From: Candidatus Tenebribacter mawsonii
GTDB lineage: Bacteria; Cloacimonadota; Cloacimonadia; Cloacimonadales; TCS61
Assembly (NCBI GenBank): GCA_030765665.1
Contig: JAVCCD010000233.1
Span: forward strand, 1-12,946
Length of the DNA: 12,946 nucleotides
Direction of reading: 5' to 3'
Each line of letters begins with the position of its first letter. The first letter of the stretch is position 1. Of this stretch, positions 1 through 6,792 are shown piece by piece. The notes under the pieces were generated by a model. It had not been told where the DNA came from and ran no database searches. It was given only the letters and a program-made list of their open reading frames with translations. Position numbers and translations under genes: made by a program.

Positions 1-169
1 AAATGTAATATTTTCCTTCGACTTCAACTATAATATAGTTTTCAGTTTCGAGAATAATTTCATACGATCGTTCACTTAGCTCTTCTTGAGTAATCTCTGG
101 ATAATTTGGTTGACTGAATAACGAAACCGTGAAAAAGGAAACAATTAAAAGTAATCGAAGTATTTTCAT
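1..169 (-). CDS. Secreted protein of unknown function, N-terminus only (cut by window edge)
   Basis: An open frame starts with ATG at 169-167 on the minus strand and runs off the left edge after 56 codons without a stop. A strong Shine-Dalgarno GAGGAGG (complement of 177-183) sits 7 bases upstream, which fixes the start. The N-terminus MKILRLLLIVSFFTVSLFSQ has the layout of a signal peptide: two early basic residues, a hydrophobic core of about 13 residues and a small residue before a plausible cleavage site near residue 19. The mature part seen so far is acidic and polar, rich in Glu and Tyr. Seen: signal peptide and ribosome site. Inferred: export across the cytoplasmic membrane. I do not recognise the family from this fragment. 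The gene is divergent from the sigma factor at 272, sharing a 102-base intergenic region. Confidence 0.72.
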   Translation of the reverse strand, partial: MKILRLLLIVSFFTVSLFSQPNYPEITQEELSERSYEIILETENYIIVEVEGKYYI

Positions 170-271
170 CTTTGAACCTCCTCGTTTATATTTGATTACT
201 TCATAAATGTATAACGTGAGACAAAAACAGGCTTATTGTATTGAATATAAAAGAGATAGGAAAAAGATACT
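170..271. other. Divergent intergenic region
   Basis: These 102 bases separate the divergent secreted-protein and sigma-factor genes and should hold both promoters. AT-rich hexamers are present, such as TATAAC at 210-215 and TATAAA at 246-251. None has a recognisable -35 partner at 16-18 bases, so no promoter is called. The sigma gene has a modest ribosome site AGGAAA about 8-10 bases before its ATG. Confidence 0.5.
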
Positions 272-850
272 ATGCTAGAAAATAGAATCAATTATAAAGA
301 AGTAACAGATATAGCTTATAGAGTAGCTTCACGTTACATTTACGACAAAGACAGTGCAAAAGACATAGCACAAATAACAGCTATTGAATGTTTTATAAAT
401 GCTGAAAAATTAAGAGAAGAAAGTTTGAATTCCTGGATTTATGTTGCGGCAAAGCACAAATCAATTGATTATATAAAAAGGAAGAAAAAAGAGAGGGGAT
501 TTGAAGAAGCTATAATTGAAAGCATTGATGGTATTATAGAAAAAGATTTTCGAACCAATGAGGATTTAGATTTACTAATTGAGAATACACCCAATAAGAT
601 AGTCTCAATCAAACAGAAACAATTTTTGGAAATGATACTTAAGAACAAATATGATTTCAAATTAATTGGTTCACTTCCTACACTGCCGACTAGAATGGTT
701 TCAATAGATAAGGATAAAATACCTGAAGCATTATTGGATAAGCTGAAGCACGGACATGATGGATTACCAATATTATCACAAAAAGAATTGGAAAAGAAAC
801 TAGCAGAGTGTAAAGGAATAGTTGATATTGTATATGAGGAAAAGGATTGA
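272..850 (+). CDS. ECF-type RNA polymerase sigma factor (sigma-70 family)
   Basis: The 192-residue product fits the short two-domain ECF sigma layout, with no sigma regions 1 or 3. Residues about 15-75 match region 2: DKDSAKDIAQITAIECF corresponds to the usual DAEDIVQETF-like core-binding helix, followed by LNSWIYVAAKHKSIDYIKRK, which matches the W-L-Y-x-I-A-x-N-x-x-x-D-Y-x-R-x stretch used in -10 recognition. Residues about 115-157 match region 4: KQKQFLEMILKN, then the helix-turn-helix FKLIGSLPTLPTRMVSIDKD, which parallels the usual I-A-x-x-L-x-x-P-x-x-x-V-x-S-x pattern. A charged tail of about 35 residues follows. The region 4 match is loose, so the protein may be divergent or partly decayed. 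No zinc-finger anti-sigma gene follows; instead two tiny ORFs lead into uvrB, the first overlapping this stop codon by 4 bases. Target promoters cannot be inferred. Confidence 0.62.
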   Translation: MLENRINYKEVTDIAYRVASRYIYDKDSAKDIAQITAIECFINAEKLREESLNSWIYVAAKHKSIDYIKRKKKERGFEEAIIESIDGIIEKDFRTNEDLDLLIENTPNKIVSIKQKQFLEMILKNKYDFKLIGSLPTLPTRMVSIDKDKIPEALLDKLKHGHDGLPILSQKELEKKLAECKGIVDIVYEEKD

Positions 851-915
851 ATAAAGCATTAAAGATCTATATGGAAGCTTTTGGATTTGAGTTTGGAGAA
901 AACAATGAGGTGTAA
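847..915 (+). CDS. Candidate 22-residue ORF overlapping the sigma gene
   Basis: A TTG start at 847-849 shares the overlap ATTGA with the sigma stop (TGA 848-850), and AGGAAAAGG lies just upstream. The frame ends at TAA 913-915. The peptide begins MNKALKIYMEAFGF and ends in an acidic tail. Overlapping stop/start pairs of this kind usually mean translational coupling. There is no known homologue that I recognise, and 22 codons can arise by chance, so it could equally be a remnant of a longer gene that once followed the sigma factor. Confidence 0.25.
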   Translation: MNKALKIYMEAFGFEFGENNEV

Positions 916-920
916 TACAC

Positions 921-1004
921 ATGACAAAATTTGAGAAAATATTATCAATTTCACAAACTATTATTATGTTGGGTGCTTTAATTGGAGCAATTTTTTTTGG
1001 ATAA
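921..1004 (+). CDS. Candidate 27-residue single-span membrane peptide
   Basis: ATG at 921 is preceded by GAGGTG (907-912) at a spacing of 8 bases, a good ribosome site, and the frame ends with TAA 1002-1004. The peptide opens with a short charged segment (MTKFEKILS) followed by about 18 mostly hydrophobic residues ending IGAIFFG, which would make one transmembrane helix and nothing else. It lies 5 bases after the preceding 22-codon ORF and 7 bases before the uvrB ATG. Either it is a genuine small membrane protein coupled to uvrB, or it is the N-terminus of a membrane protein truncated when uvrB was joined to this region. I do not recognise a family. Confidence 0.35.
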   Translation: MTKFEKILSISQTIIMLGALIGAIFFG

Positions 1005-1011
1005 AAATAGA

Positions 1012-3006
1012 ATGAATAAATTTAAGTTAATATCTAGTTATCAGCCAAGAGGTGACCAACCTCAGGCAATCTCTGCTTTGGTTGAAGGCATTGAGAATAA
1101 GGAAAGATTCCAGACCTTACTCGGTGTAACCGGCTCAGGGAAAACGTTCACAGTAGCTAACGTTATTCAGGAAGTAAATAAACCTACACTGGTAATTTCC
1201 CATAACAAAACTCTGGCAGCCCAATTATATGGTGAATTCAAACTTCTTTTCCCTGAAAATGCAGTTGAGTTTTTCATAAGTTATTACGATTATTATCAGC
1301 CCGAAGCTTATATCCCTGGTCAGGATGTATATATAGAAAAAGATTCAGACATCAACAGCCAAATTGAAAAATTGAGATTGCGAGCTACAATGAGTTTAAT
1401 GGAACGCAGAGATGTGATCATTGTAGCAAGTGTGTCCTGCATTTATGGATTAGGAACTCCACAGAATTATCGTGATGCACTCATTCGAATAAAGGTTGGG
1501 GATATTATTGATAGAGATGAACTGCTTAAAAAACTTATAGAGATCCATTACGGTAGGAATGACATGGCGTTTGAACGTGGTGCTTTCCGGGTTCGGGGAG
1601 ATATTGTTGATATTTATCCGGCATATTTGGAAAATTCCATTCGGATAGAATTCTTTGGTGATGAGATAGAAAATATATCACGTATAAATCCCTTGAATAA
1701 TAGAATTCTAGAAGAAGTTGATGAATATCCTATCTATCCTGCGAATCACTTTATTATTTCTAAAGATACATTAAAGACAGCTATCGAACAGATAAAAATA
1801 GAACTGAAAGATAGAATAAATTATTTTGAAACAAATAATAAACTCTTGGAAGCACAACGTATCAATCAACGTGTGAATTTTGATATTGAAATGCTTAATG
1901 AACTTGGCTTCTGTTCCGGTATCGAGAATTATTCGCGTCATCTTACCGGTGGTAAAAAAGGTGATCCGCCATATTGTCTGTTAGATTACTTCCCAGATGA
2001 TTTTCTAATGATCATTGACGAGTCTCATGCTTCAATTCCCCAAATTCATGGGATGTTTGGCGGGGATTATACACGGAAAAAAAATCTAATTGATTTTGGG
2101 TTTAGATTACCTTCCGCTTTCGATAATCGTCCTTTAAAATTTGATGAATTTGAGAATAAAATAAATCAGGTGATCTTCCTTTCTGCTACTCCTGCCGCTT
2201 ATGAATTGGAAAAAACTGATGGTGTAATAGTAGAACAAGTTATTCGCCCAACCGGATTAATAGATCCGATAATCGAAATTAAGCCAATTGATACGCAGGT
2301 TGACGATCTAATAATGCAGATCAATGAGCGAACTGCCAAAAAAGAAAAAATATTGGTAACTACTCTCACTAAACGGATGGCAGAAGATTTAAGTGAATAT
2401 TTAACAAAAGCAGGAATTAGAACCCGTTATCTGCACAGTGAGATCGGAACAATGGAACGATCGAAAATAATTAGAGAATTACGCCTGGATGAATTTGATG
2501 TACTGGTTGGAATAAATCTTCTACGTGAGGGACTAGACCTACCGGAAGTTTCTCTAGTTGCAATTTTAGATGCTGATAAGGCAGGTTTTTTACGCTCAGC
2601 TAGATCTCTCATTCAAACTTCCGGAAGAGCCTCTCGAAATACCAATGGAAAAGTGATTTTTTATGCTGATAAAATATCCTCGGCAATGCAGGAAGCTATC
2701 TCTGAAACTGAGCGTAGAAGAACTATACAGATTCAGTTTAATTTAGATAATAATATTACACCACAATCTATTAAGAAAAACATTGACGACATAATGATTG
2801 CAACAACTGTTGCCGACGGTTATCAAAAATCTGGTAAAAAAGATGAAAAATCAGATAGGGATAAGTTCAAAGAATATTTAGAGTTAGATTCCATAGAAAG
2901 TATTGTGGAATTATTGGAAAAAGAAATGCATGAAGCATCAGAAAATCTAAATTTTGAGAAAGCTGCTGAACTCAGAGACAGGATCTTTGAGCTTAAAGAA
3001 CTATAG
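1012..3006 (+). CDS. uvrB: UvrABC excinuclease subunit B (DNA damage helicase)
   Basis: UvrB takes damaged DNA from UvrA, verifies the lesion with its beta-hairpin and recruits UvrC for incision in cytoplasmic nucleotide excision repair. Counting from ATG 1012 the protein has 664 residues, normal for the family. Seen: Walker A GVTGSGKT (38-45), the hairpin region YYDYYQPEAYIP (91-102), Walker B-type DESH (336-339), SATP (391-394), motif V region REGLDLPEVSLVAILDADK and motif VI QTSGRASRN (535-543), and a C-terminal UVR domain (about 631-664) for UvrC contact. An in-frame TTG at 982 would add 10 residues, but UvrB proteins normally begin like MNKFKLISSYQPRGDQ, so ATG 1012 is preferred. Its ribosome site is weak (TTTGGAT), so initiation may depend on coupling to the small ORF ending at 1004. 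No uvrA or uvrC is nearby. Confidence 0.97.
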   Translation: MNKFKLISSYQPRGDQPQAISALVEGIENKERFQTLLGVTGSGKTFTVANVIQEVNKPTLVISHNKTLAAQLYGEFKLLFPENAVEFFISYYDYYQPEAYIPGQDVYIEKDSDINSQIEKLRLRATMSLMERRDVIIVASVSCIYGLGTPQNYRDALIRIKVGDIIDRDELLKKLIEIHYGRNDMAFERGAFRVRGDIVDIYPAYLENSIRIEFFGDEIENISRINPLNNRILEEVDEYPIYPANHFIISKDTLKTAIEQIKIELKDRINYFETNNKLLEAQRINQRVNFDIEMLNELGFCSGIENYSRHLTGGKKGDPPYCLLDYFPDDFLMIIDESHASIPQIHGMFGGDYTRKKNLIDFGFRLPSAFDNRPLKFDEFENKINQVIFLSATPAAYELEKTDGVIVEQVIRPTGLIDPIIEIKPIDTQVDDLIMQINERTAKKEKILVTTLTKRMAEDLSEYLTKAGIRTRYLHSEIGTMERSKIIRELRLDEFDVLVGINLLREGLDLPEVSLVAILDADKAGFLRSARSLIQTSGRASRNTNGKVIFYADKISSAMQEAISETERRRTIQIQFNLDNNITPQSIKKNIDDIMIATTVADGYQKSGKKDEKSDRDKFKEYLELDSIESIVELLEKEMHEASENLNFEKAAELRDRIFELKEL

Positions 3007-3027
3007 CTAGGGGTAATTGATACCAAA

Positions 3028-3165
3028 ATGGACTCGCAAGATATCTGTTTTAATTTAACAAGACATCAACATACAAACTTTTACAAAATAATAAATAATA
3101 ATAAATATCCAAAAACAATGGAAATTAATGGTGATCAATACTGTTATATCTATAAGGAGTTGTAA
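3028..3165 (+). CDS. Candidate 45-residue leader ORF coupled to korD
   Basis: An ATG at 3028 opens a frame of 45 codons whose TAA (3163-3165) shares its last A with the korD ATG (TAATG), a classic coupling arrangement. A possible ribosome site AGGGG (3010-3013) is rather far away (14 bases). The peptide begins MDSQDICFNLTRHQH, has an Asn-rich middle, and ends in a Tyr-rich stretch closing in YKEL. It has no signal peptide or metal motif that I recognise. The frame fills nearly the whole 158-base gap between uvrB and korD. It may be a true small protein, a coupling leader, or a chance open frame in AT-rich DNA. Confidence 0.3.
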   Translation: MDSQDICFNLTRHQHTNFYKIINNNKYPKTMEINGDQYCYIYKEL

Positions 3166-3479
3166 TGCCGAAAAATCACAAACCTGAGGATGTTGAAAGA
3201 TTCAAAGAAGGAACGATCATCAGAAATGATGATAAACATTCTAAGATGGAAGTAGAAGTTCCTGAAGTAAAATCTACAGGTGATTATAATAAAACACCAG
3301 TTTATATTTATTACGACTGGTGTAAGAAGTGTGGAATATGTGTTACCTTTTGTCCTACCGGCGCATTAGGAAGAAGACCGGATGGTGCACCCTATGTCCC
3401 TTATCCCGAAAAATGCATTCATTGTGAAATGTGTGACAGATTATGCCCTGATTTTGCAATAACAGGCGCTAAAAGGTAG
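3165..3479 (+). CDS. korD: 2-oxoglutarate:ferredoxin oxidoreductase, delta (ferredoxin-like) subunit
   Basis: This 104-residue protein is the electron-transfer subunit of a four-subunit 2-oxoacid:ferredoxin oxidoreductase. It moves electrons from the thiamine centre toward soluble ferredoxin. Two complete [4Fe-4S] motifs are visible: Cys53-x2-Cys56-x2-Cys59-x3-Cys63-Pro and Cys84-x2-Cys87-x2-Cys90-x3-Cys94-Pro. The first 45 residues are a charged extension without cysteines, somewhat longer than in a minimal bacterial ferredoxin. The start has TAAGGAG (3153-3159) at a good distance. The gene is first in korDABC, and korA begins 8 bases after its stop. Confidence 0.9.
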   Translation: MPKNHKPEDVERFKEGTIIRNDDKHSKMEVEVPEVKSTGDYNKTPVYIYYDWCKKCGICVTFCPTGALGRRPDGAPYVPYPEKCIHCEMCDRLCPDFAITGAKR

Positions 3480-3487
3480 GAGAAGAA

Positions 3488-4660
3488 ATGTCGAATAATA
3501 AAATAAAACCAAAAACTGTACTAATGCAGGGTAATGAAGCTATTGCGCGTGGTGCATTAGCAGCAGGACTTGATTTCTTTGCTGGATACCCAATTACCCC
3601 ATCAACGGAGATCGCAGAAATTTGTTCAGTTGAATTACCTAAAATTAAAGGGAAATTTATTCAGATGGAAGATGAGATCGCCAGCATATCTGCCATTATT
3701 GGTGCGTCATTAGCTGGTGCAAGAACAATGACAGCCACAAGTGGTCCCGGTTATTCATTAATGACAGAAGGAATTGGATTTGCAAAAATGACGGAAACAC
3801 CTTGTGTAGTTGTAAATGTAATGCGGGGTGGACCTAGCACAGGTCTTCCAACTAAACCATCACAATCTGATATTATGCAGGCACGTTGGGGGAATCATGG
3901 AGATGCTCCGGCAATTGCTCTTTATCCAAACTCGGTAAGTGAAAGTTATGCGCTTTCTATTAGAGCTATGAACCTGGCAGAAAAATATAGAACATGTGTT
4001 GTAATTCTCTCTGATGAAGTGCTTGGTCATATGCGGGAACCAATTGAATTACCTGATATTTCTAAAGTTAAAATTGTAAAAAGAGTTACTCCAACTAAAC
4101 CACCAGAATGGTATCAACACTATCCTGATAATCCAAAATATCCTATGCCTAAAGCATGTTTTGGAGAGGGATATCGCTTCCATGTTACGGGGCTTTCCCA
4201 TGATGCAAAAGGATTTCCAACCAATAGAGCTGACGAAACAAAAATTCTTATGGATAGGCTTCGTAATAAGATTGCATATCATATTGATGATATTGTACAA
4301 ATTGAAAATTATCAAATGCATGATGCAAAAATTGTTATTTTTGCAGCAGGAATAACTTCGAGAGCTGCTAAAGAAGCAGTTATGATGGCTAGAAAAAAAG
4401 GTATTAGGGTTGGAATGATGAGACCACTCACTATTTGGCCTTTCCCAGATGCTCTTGTAAAAAAATATCTAGGTGAGAAAAAGGCAATAATTGTTCCGGA
4501 ACTGAATGAAGGACAACTTTCACTAGAATTGAAAAGAGTGATGGGGGGTATCTGGAATTATGAAACAAGGAAAACAAAAAAAATTAAAGAAATCAATAGA
4601 ACTGACGGATTGCTTATTACACCAGATCAGATACTGCAAACAATTATGGAGGTAAAATAA
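3488..4660 (+). CDS. korA: 2-oxoglutarate:ferredoxin oxidoreductase, alpha subunit
   Basis: The 390-residue alpha subunit carries the pyrimidine-binding half of the thiamine diphosphate site and domain II of the enzyme that converts 2-oxoglutarate and CoA to succinyl-CoA, CO2 and reduced ferredoxin. Seen: GYPITPSTEIAE (33-44), ATSGPGYSLMTEG (83-95), MRGGPSTGLPTKPSQSD (112-128), and a C-terminal Rossmann-like domain from about residue 280 (KIVIFAAGITSRAAKEA). The YPITPST motif is characteristic of this oxidoreductase family. GGAG (3479-3482) precedes the ATG. Substrate cannot be proved from sequence: a branched-chain or other 2-oxoacid oxidoreductase is the main alternative. The neighbouring succinyl-CoA enzymes favour 2-oxoglutarate. 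Confidence 0.9.
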   Translation: MSNNKIKPKTVLMQGNEAIARGALAAGLDFFAGYPITPSTEIAEICSVELPKIKGKFIQMEDEIASISAIIGASLAGARTMTATSGPGYSLMTEGIGFAKMTETPCVVVNVMRGGPSTGLPTKPSQSDIMQARWGNHGDAPAIALYPNSVSESYALSIRAMNLAEKYRTCVVILSDEVLGHMREPIELPDISKVKIVKRVTPTKPPEWYQHYPDNPKYPMPKACFGEGYRFHVTGLSHDAKGFPTNRADETKILMDRLRNKIAYHIDDIVQIENYQMHDAKIVIFAAGITSRAAKEAVMMARKKGIRVGMMRPLTIWPFPDALVKKYLGEKKAIIVPELNEGQLSLELKRVMGGIWNYETRKTKKIKEINRTDGLLITPDQILQTIMEVK

Positions 4661-4661
4661 A

Positions 4662-5513
4662 ATGCAAAAAATATCTCAGAAATCCATCCATAAATATTTA
4701 AGACATGACAAAAAGTTTCCTCATGTTTGGTGTCCGGGCTGCAGTAATGGAATAGTATTGGGTGCAGTAATAAGGGCAATTGCAGAATTAGGTTTGAAGA
4801 AAGATAATATTGCCATGGTATCGGGTATTGGGTGCTCAAGCAGAATGCCTGTTTATGCTGATTTTAATACATTACACAGTTTGCATGGCAGAGCAATAGC
4901 ATATGCAACTGGAGTAAAAATGTATAAACCGGAAATGGACGTAGTTGTAATTACCGGTGATGGAGATGCTACAGCAATTGGTGGTAATCATTTTATACAT
5001 GCAGCACGGAGGAATATCAATCTCACAGTTGTTCTTATAAATAATAATATTTATGGAATGACCGGAGGTCAGTATTCTCCCACTACTCCTCATGGAGATA
5101 TAGCTACAACAACACCGTATGGTAATATCGATCCAACTTTTGATATCTGTAAATTAGCTATTGGAGCAGGCGCAACATTTGTAGCTAGAACTTCAGCTTA
5201 CCATGCCATTGAAACGCAATCTTTTATCAAACAGGCTTTTGAACATAAAGGTTTCTCATTGGTAGAAATTGTTAGTGCTTGTCCAGTTATCTACGGTCGT
5301 TTGAACAAGAAGGGTGATGCACCTACAATGATGAAGCAAATGAAAGAAAATGTGATCTCAGTAAAAGATTATGAGAAATTATCACCTGACGATAAAACGA
5401 ATAAAGTAACAAGAGGTATATTAATGCATGATACCGAAAAGAAAGAATATACTGAAGCATATGGTGACTTGATAGATTCCCTTGATGAGTCAGAGGGAGG
5501 AAGCAATGAATAA
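4662..5513 (+). CDS. korB: 2-oxoglutarate:ferredoxin oxidoreductase, beta (TPP-binding) subunit
   Basis: This 283-residue subunit binds thiamine diphosphate and the proximal iron-sulfur cluster. Seen: VWCPGC (Cys24, Cys27), GIGCSS (Cys58) and SACP (Cys207), the four cysteines expected to hold a [4Fe-4S] cluster. The diphosphate/Mg motif is GDGDA (99-103) followed by NNNIYGMTGGQ (127-137). The length matches KorB rather than the larger fused pyruvate enzymes. The gene starts one base after the korA stop, with GGAGG (4648-4652) inside the end of korA. It shares 8 bases with korC. The tail after residue 240 is acidic and poorly conserved in type. Confidence 0.92.
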   Translation: MQKISQKSIHKYLRHDKKFPHVWCPGCSNGIVLGAVIRAIAELGLKKDNIAMVSGIGCSSRMPVYADFNTLHSLHGRAIAYATGVKMYKPEMDVVVITGDGDATAIGGNHFIHAARRNINLTVVLINNNIYGMTGGQYSPTTPHGDIATTTPYGNIDPTFDICKLAIGAGATFVARTSAYHAIETQSFIKQAFEHKGFSLVEIVSACPVIYGRLNKKGDAPTMMKQMKENVISVKDYEKLSPDDKTNKVTRGILMHDTEKKEYTEAYGDLIDSLDESEGGSNE

Positions 5514-6066
5514 TAAACTATTCAAGAAGGAGATCAGGTTAAGTGGAAGCGGTGGTCAGGGTCTCATTACTGCCGGGATAATTCTAGCTAGAGCAGCAGT
5601 ATTGGATAAAGTTCGAGTTACCCAAACTCAGAGTTACGGTCCAGAATCTCGTGGCGGAGCAAGTCGTGCTGATGTTATCATAAGTAACGATGAATTTTAT
5701 TATCCAGAAGCTGTTAATTTTGATGTTTTACTTTCTCTTACTCAAGAAGCTTGTGATAAATATATTGTAAATCTAAAAGATTCTGGGATTTTAATCGCAG
5801 ATACATCTAATATTAAGAATATTGTTCATACGGATTCGAAAGTTTATGAATTACCTTTTACGGATATTGCAATGAACAAATTAGGTACAACGCTTCCTAC
5901 CAATATACTCACTCTTGCTTTTTTGGTAAAGATCACGGGCGTAGTCACAGAAAACTCTCTTAAAACTGCAGTTAGTAATTCAGTGAAATCGCAATATGTA
6001 GATTTGAATATTAAGGCTTTAAAAATTGGATTTAAGCTTGCTTCTGAAGAGATGGCAAAACAGTAG
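5506..6066 (+). CDS. korC: 2-oxoglutarate:ferredoxin oxidoreductase, gamma subunit
   Basis: The 186-residue gamma subunit completes the KorDABC enzyme. In this family it contributes to CoA handling and assembly. Seen: the glycine-rich opening RLSGSGGQGLITAG (11-24) and the family signature QSYGPESRGGASRADV (42-57). An upstream in-frame ATG at 5482 would add eight residues. However, ATG 5506 has an excellent ribosome site GAGGGAGG (5493-5500) and gives the usual N-terminus, so it is preferred. It overlaps the last codons of korB by 8 bases, implying coupled translation, and is followed 8 bases later by mce. Confidence 0.9.
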   Translation: MNNKLFKKEIRLSGSGGQGLITAGIILARAAVLDKVRVTQTQSYGPESRGGASRADVIISNDEFYYPEAVNFDVLLSLTQEACDKYIVNLKDSGILIADTSNIKNIVHTDSKVYELPFTDIAMNKLGTTLPTNILTLAFLVKITGVVTENSLKTAVSNSVKSQYVDLNIKALKIGFKLASEEMAKQ

Positions 6067-6074
6067 GGGATTTT

Positions 6075-6479
6075 GTGCCGAAAAATGTTAATCATATTGG
6101 AATAGCTGTTAGAAGCATTGAAGAGACAGCAGAGTTCTACAAAAAGCTGGGATTAGAAATTGAATCTATTGAAATAGTGGAATCACAAAAAGTTCGAGTC
6201 GCTTTCATACCCGTTGGTGATGTTAGGATTGAATTGCTGGAACCAACTTCCGATCAAAGCACAATTGCTAAGTTTATAGAAAAAAAAGGTGAAGGTATTC
6301 ATCATGTTGCTTTGGGTACAGAAAACCTGATTGATAAACTTGCGGAAGCAGAAGCAAATGGTATTCGCTTAATTGACAAAACTCCCCGATTAGGTGCTCA
6401 TAATGCAAAGATAGCATTTCTGCATCCTAAATCTTCTCATGGTGTTTTATTAGAATTATGCGAAGAAAATCATAAATAA
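6075..6479 (+). CDS. mce: Methylmalonyl-CoA epimerase
   Basis: This 134-residue vicinal-oxygen-chelate protein interconverts (R)- and (S)-methylmalonyl-CoA, the step between methylmalonyl-CoA mutase and the carboxylation or decarboxylation to propionyl-CoA. Seen: two repeated beta-alpha-beta-beta-beta modules. The expected metal ligands are His7 (HIGIAV), Glu53 in RIELLEP, His76 or His77 in HHVALGT, and Glu127 in VLLELCE; the LHPKSSHGVLLEL ending is typical of the epimerase. GTG is used as start, with AGGGGA 5 bases before it. The 8-base gap after korC puts it in the kor operon, linking succinyl-CoA production to propionate metabolism. The mutase and carboxylase are not in the window. Another VOC-fold enzyme is less likely. 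Confidence 0.9.
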   Translation: MPKNVNHIGIAVRSIEETAEFYKKLGLEIESIEIVESQKVRVAFIPVGDVRIELLEPTSDQSTIAKFIEKKGEGIHHVALGTENLIDKLAEAEANGIRLIDKTPRLGAHNAKIAFLHPKSSHGVLLELCEENHK

Positions 6480-6587
6480 AGTGATGTAGATATAGAGATA
6501 AAGTTACGTTATTTAACACTGTAAATATTAATTAGTGAGAAGTAAAAAATTAATAATATTAATTTGACAACATCTTACTAATTGAGC

Positions 6588-6636
6588 TTTGAGTCAAAAT
6601 GAATTAGTGAAAATTATAAATTCTTTGATATTCAAA
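6588..6636. repeat. Pair of TTTGA/TCAAA dyads
   Basis: TTTGA-G-TCAAA (6588-6598) and TTTGA-TAT-TCAAA (6624-6636) repeat the same half-sites with different spacers. Centre-to-centre distance is about 37 bases, close to three and a half helical turns. A further TTTGAC lies at 6563-6568. These could be binding sites for a dimeric regulator, but short AT-rich dyads also arise by chance. Confidence 0.3.
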
Positions 6637-6657
6637 AATAGTTTCAGAGGGGTTGCT

Positions 6658-6750
6658 TTGATAGCATTTATAGATGATAATATTATATCTCAATTTGAGA
6701 TATTTCAAACTGATGATTCTATAATGAAAATTAAAGAAAGAAGATCTTAA
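6658..6750 (+). CDS. Candidate 30-residue ORF placed directly before a terminator
   Basis: A TTG start at 6658 has AGAGGGG (6646-6652) 5 bases upstream, and the frame ends with TAA 6748-6750, whose last base starts the terminator stem. The peptide begins MIAFIDDNIISQFEIF and ends in a basic tail closing KERRS. The in-frame placement between a good ribosome site and a terminator is what would be expected of a small monocistronic gene. However, the ORF is short, the start is not ATG, and the region could instead be a non-coding transcript. I recognise no family. Confidence 0.28.
   Translation: MIAFIDDNIISQFEIFQTDDSIMKIKERRS
6685..6703. repeat. Perfect 19-bp palindrome (9-1-9)
   Basis: ATATCTCAA (6685-6693), a central T, and TTGAGATAT (6695-6703) form a perfect dyad. 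The core TCAA-T-TTGA contains the same half-site letters as the two dyads upstream, in opposite orientation. It lies inside the 30-codon candidate ORF, so it may be an operator, an RNA hairpin or coincidence. Confidence 0.45.
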
Positions 6751-6787
6751 AAAAAGCACAGCTGCAAATTTGTAGCTGTGCTTTTTT
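6750..6787. terminator. Bidirectional Rho-independent terminator
   Basis: GCACAGCT (6756-6763) pairs with AGCTGTGC (6774-6781). The stem extends inward through a G-T wobble and CAAA/TTTG, and outward through six A-T pairs (6750-6755 with 6782-6787). The A tract on the left and T tract on the right make it functional on either strand. It separates the kor-mce unit (or the 30-codon ORF) from the frd operon. It is about 270 bases after the mce stop, far for a simple operon end. Confidence 0.85.
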
Positions 6788-6792
6788 GTAGG

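Noticed and set aside
982..1011. Earlier in-frame TTG start for uvrB
   Set aside because: It would add 10 residues ahead of the conserved UvrB N-terminus, has no proper ribosome site, and overlaps the 27-codon ORF. ATG 1012 gives the family-typical start.
4161..4355. Plus-strand 64-codon frame inside korA
   Set aside because: It is an out-of-frame shadow within a conserved korA segment, with no own context.
5482..5505. Earlier ATG start for korC
   Set aside because: The eight extra residues are unlike the family, and the strong GAGGGAGG is placed for ATG 5506.
6564..6569. Consensus -35 box TTGACA as a promoter
   Set aside because: No acceptable -10 hexamer lies 16-18 bases downstream (the bases there read like GCTTTGA), so a promoter cannot be supported.
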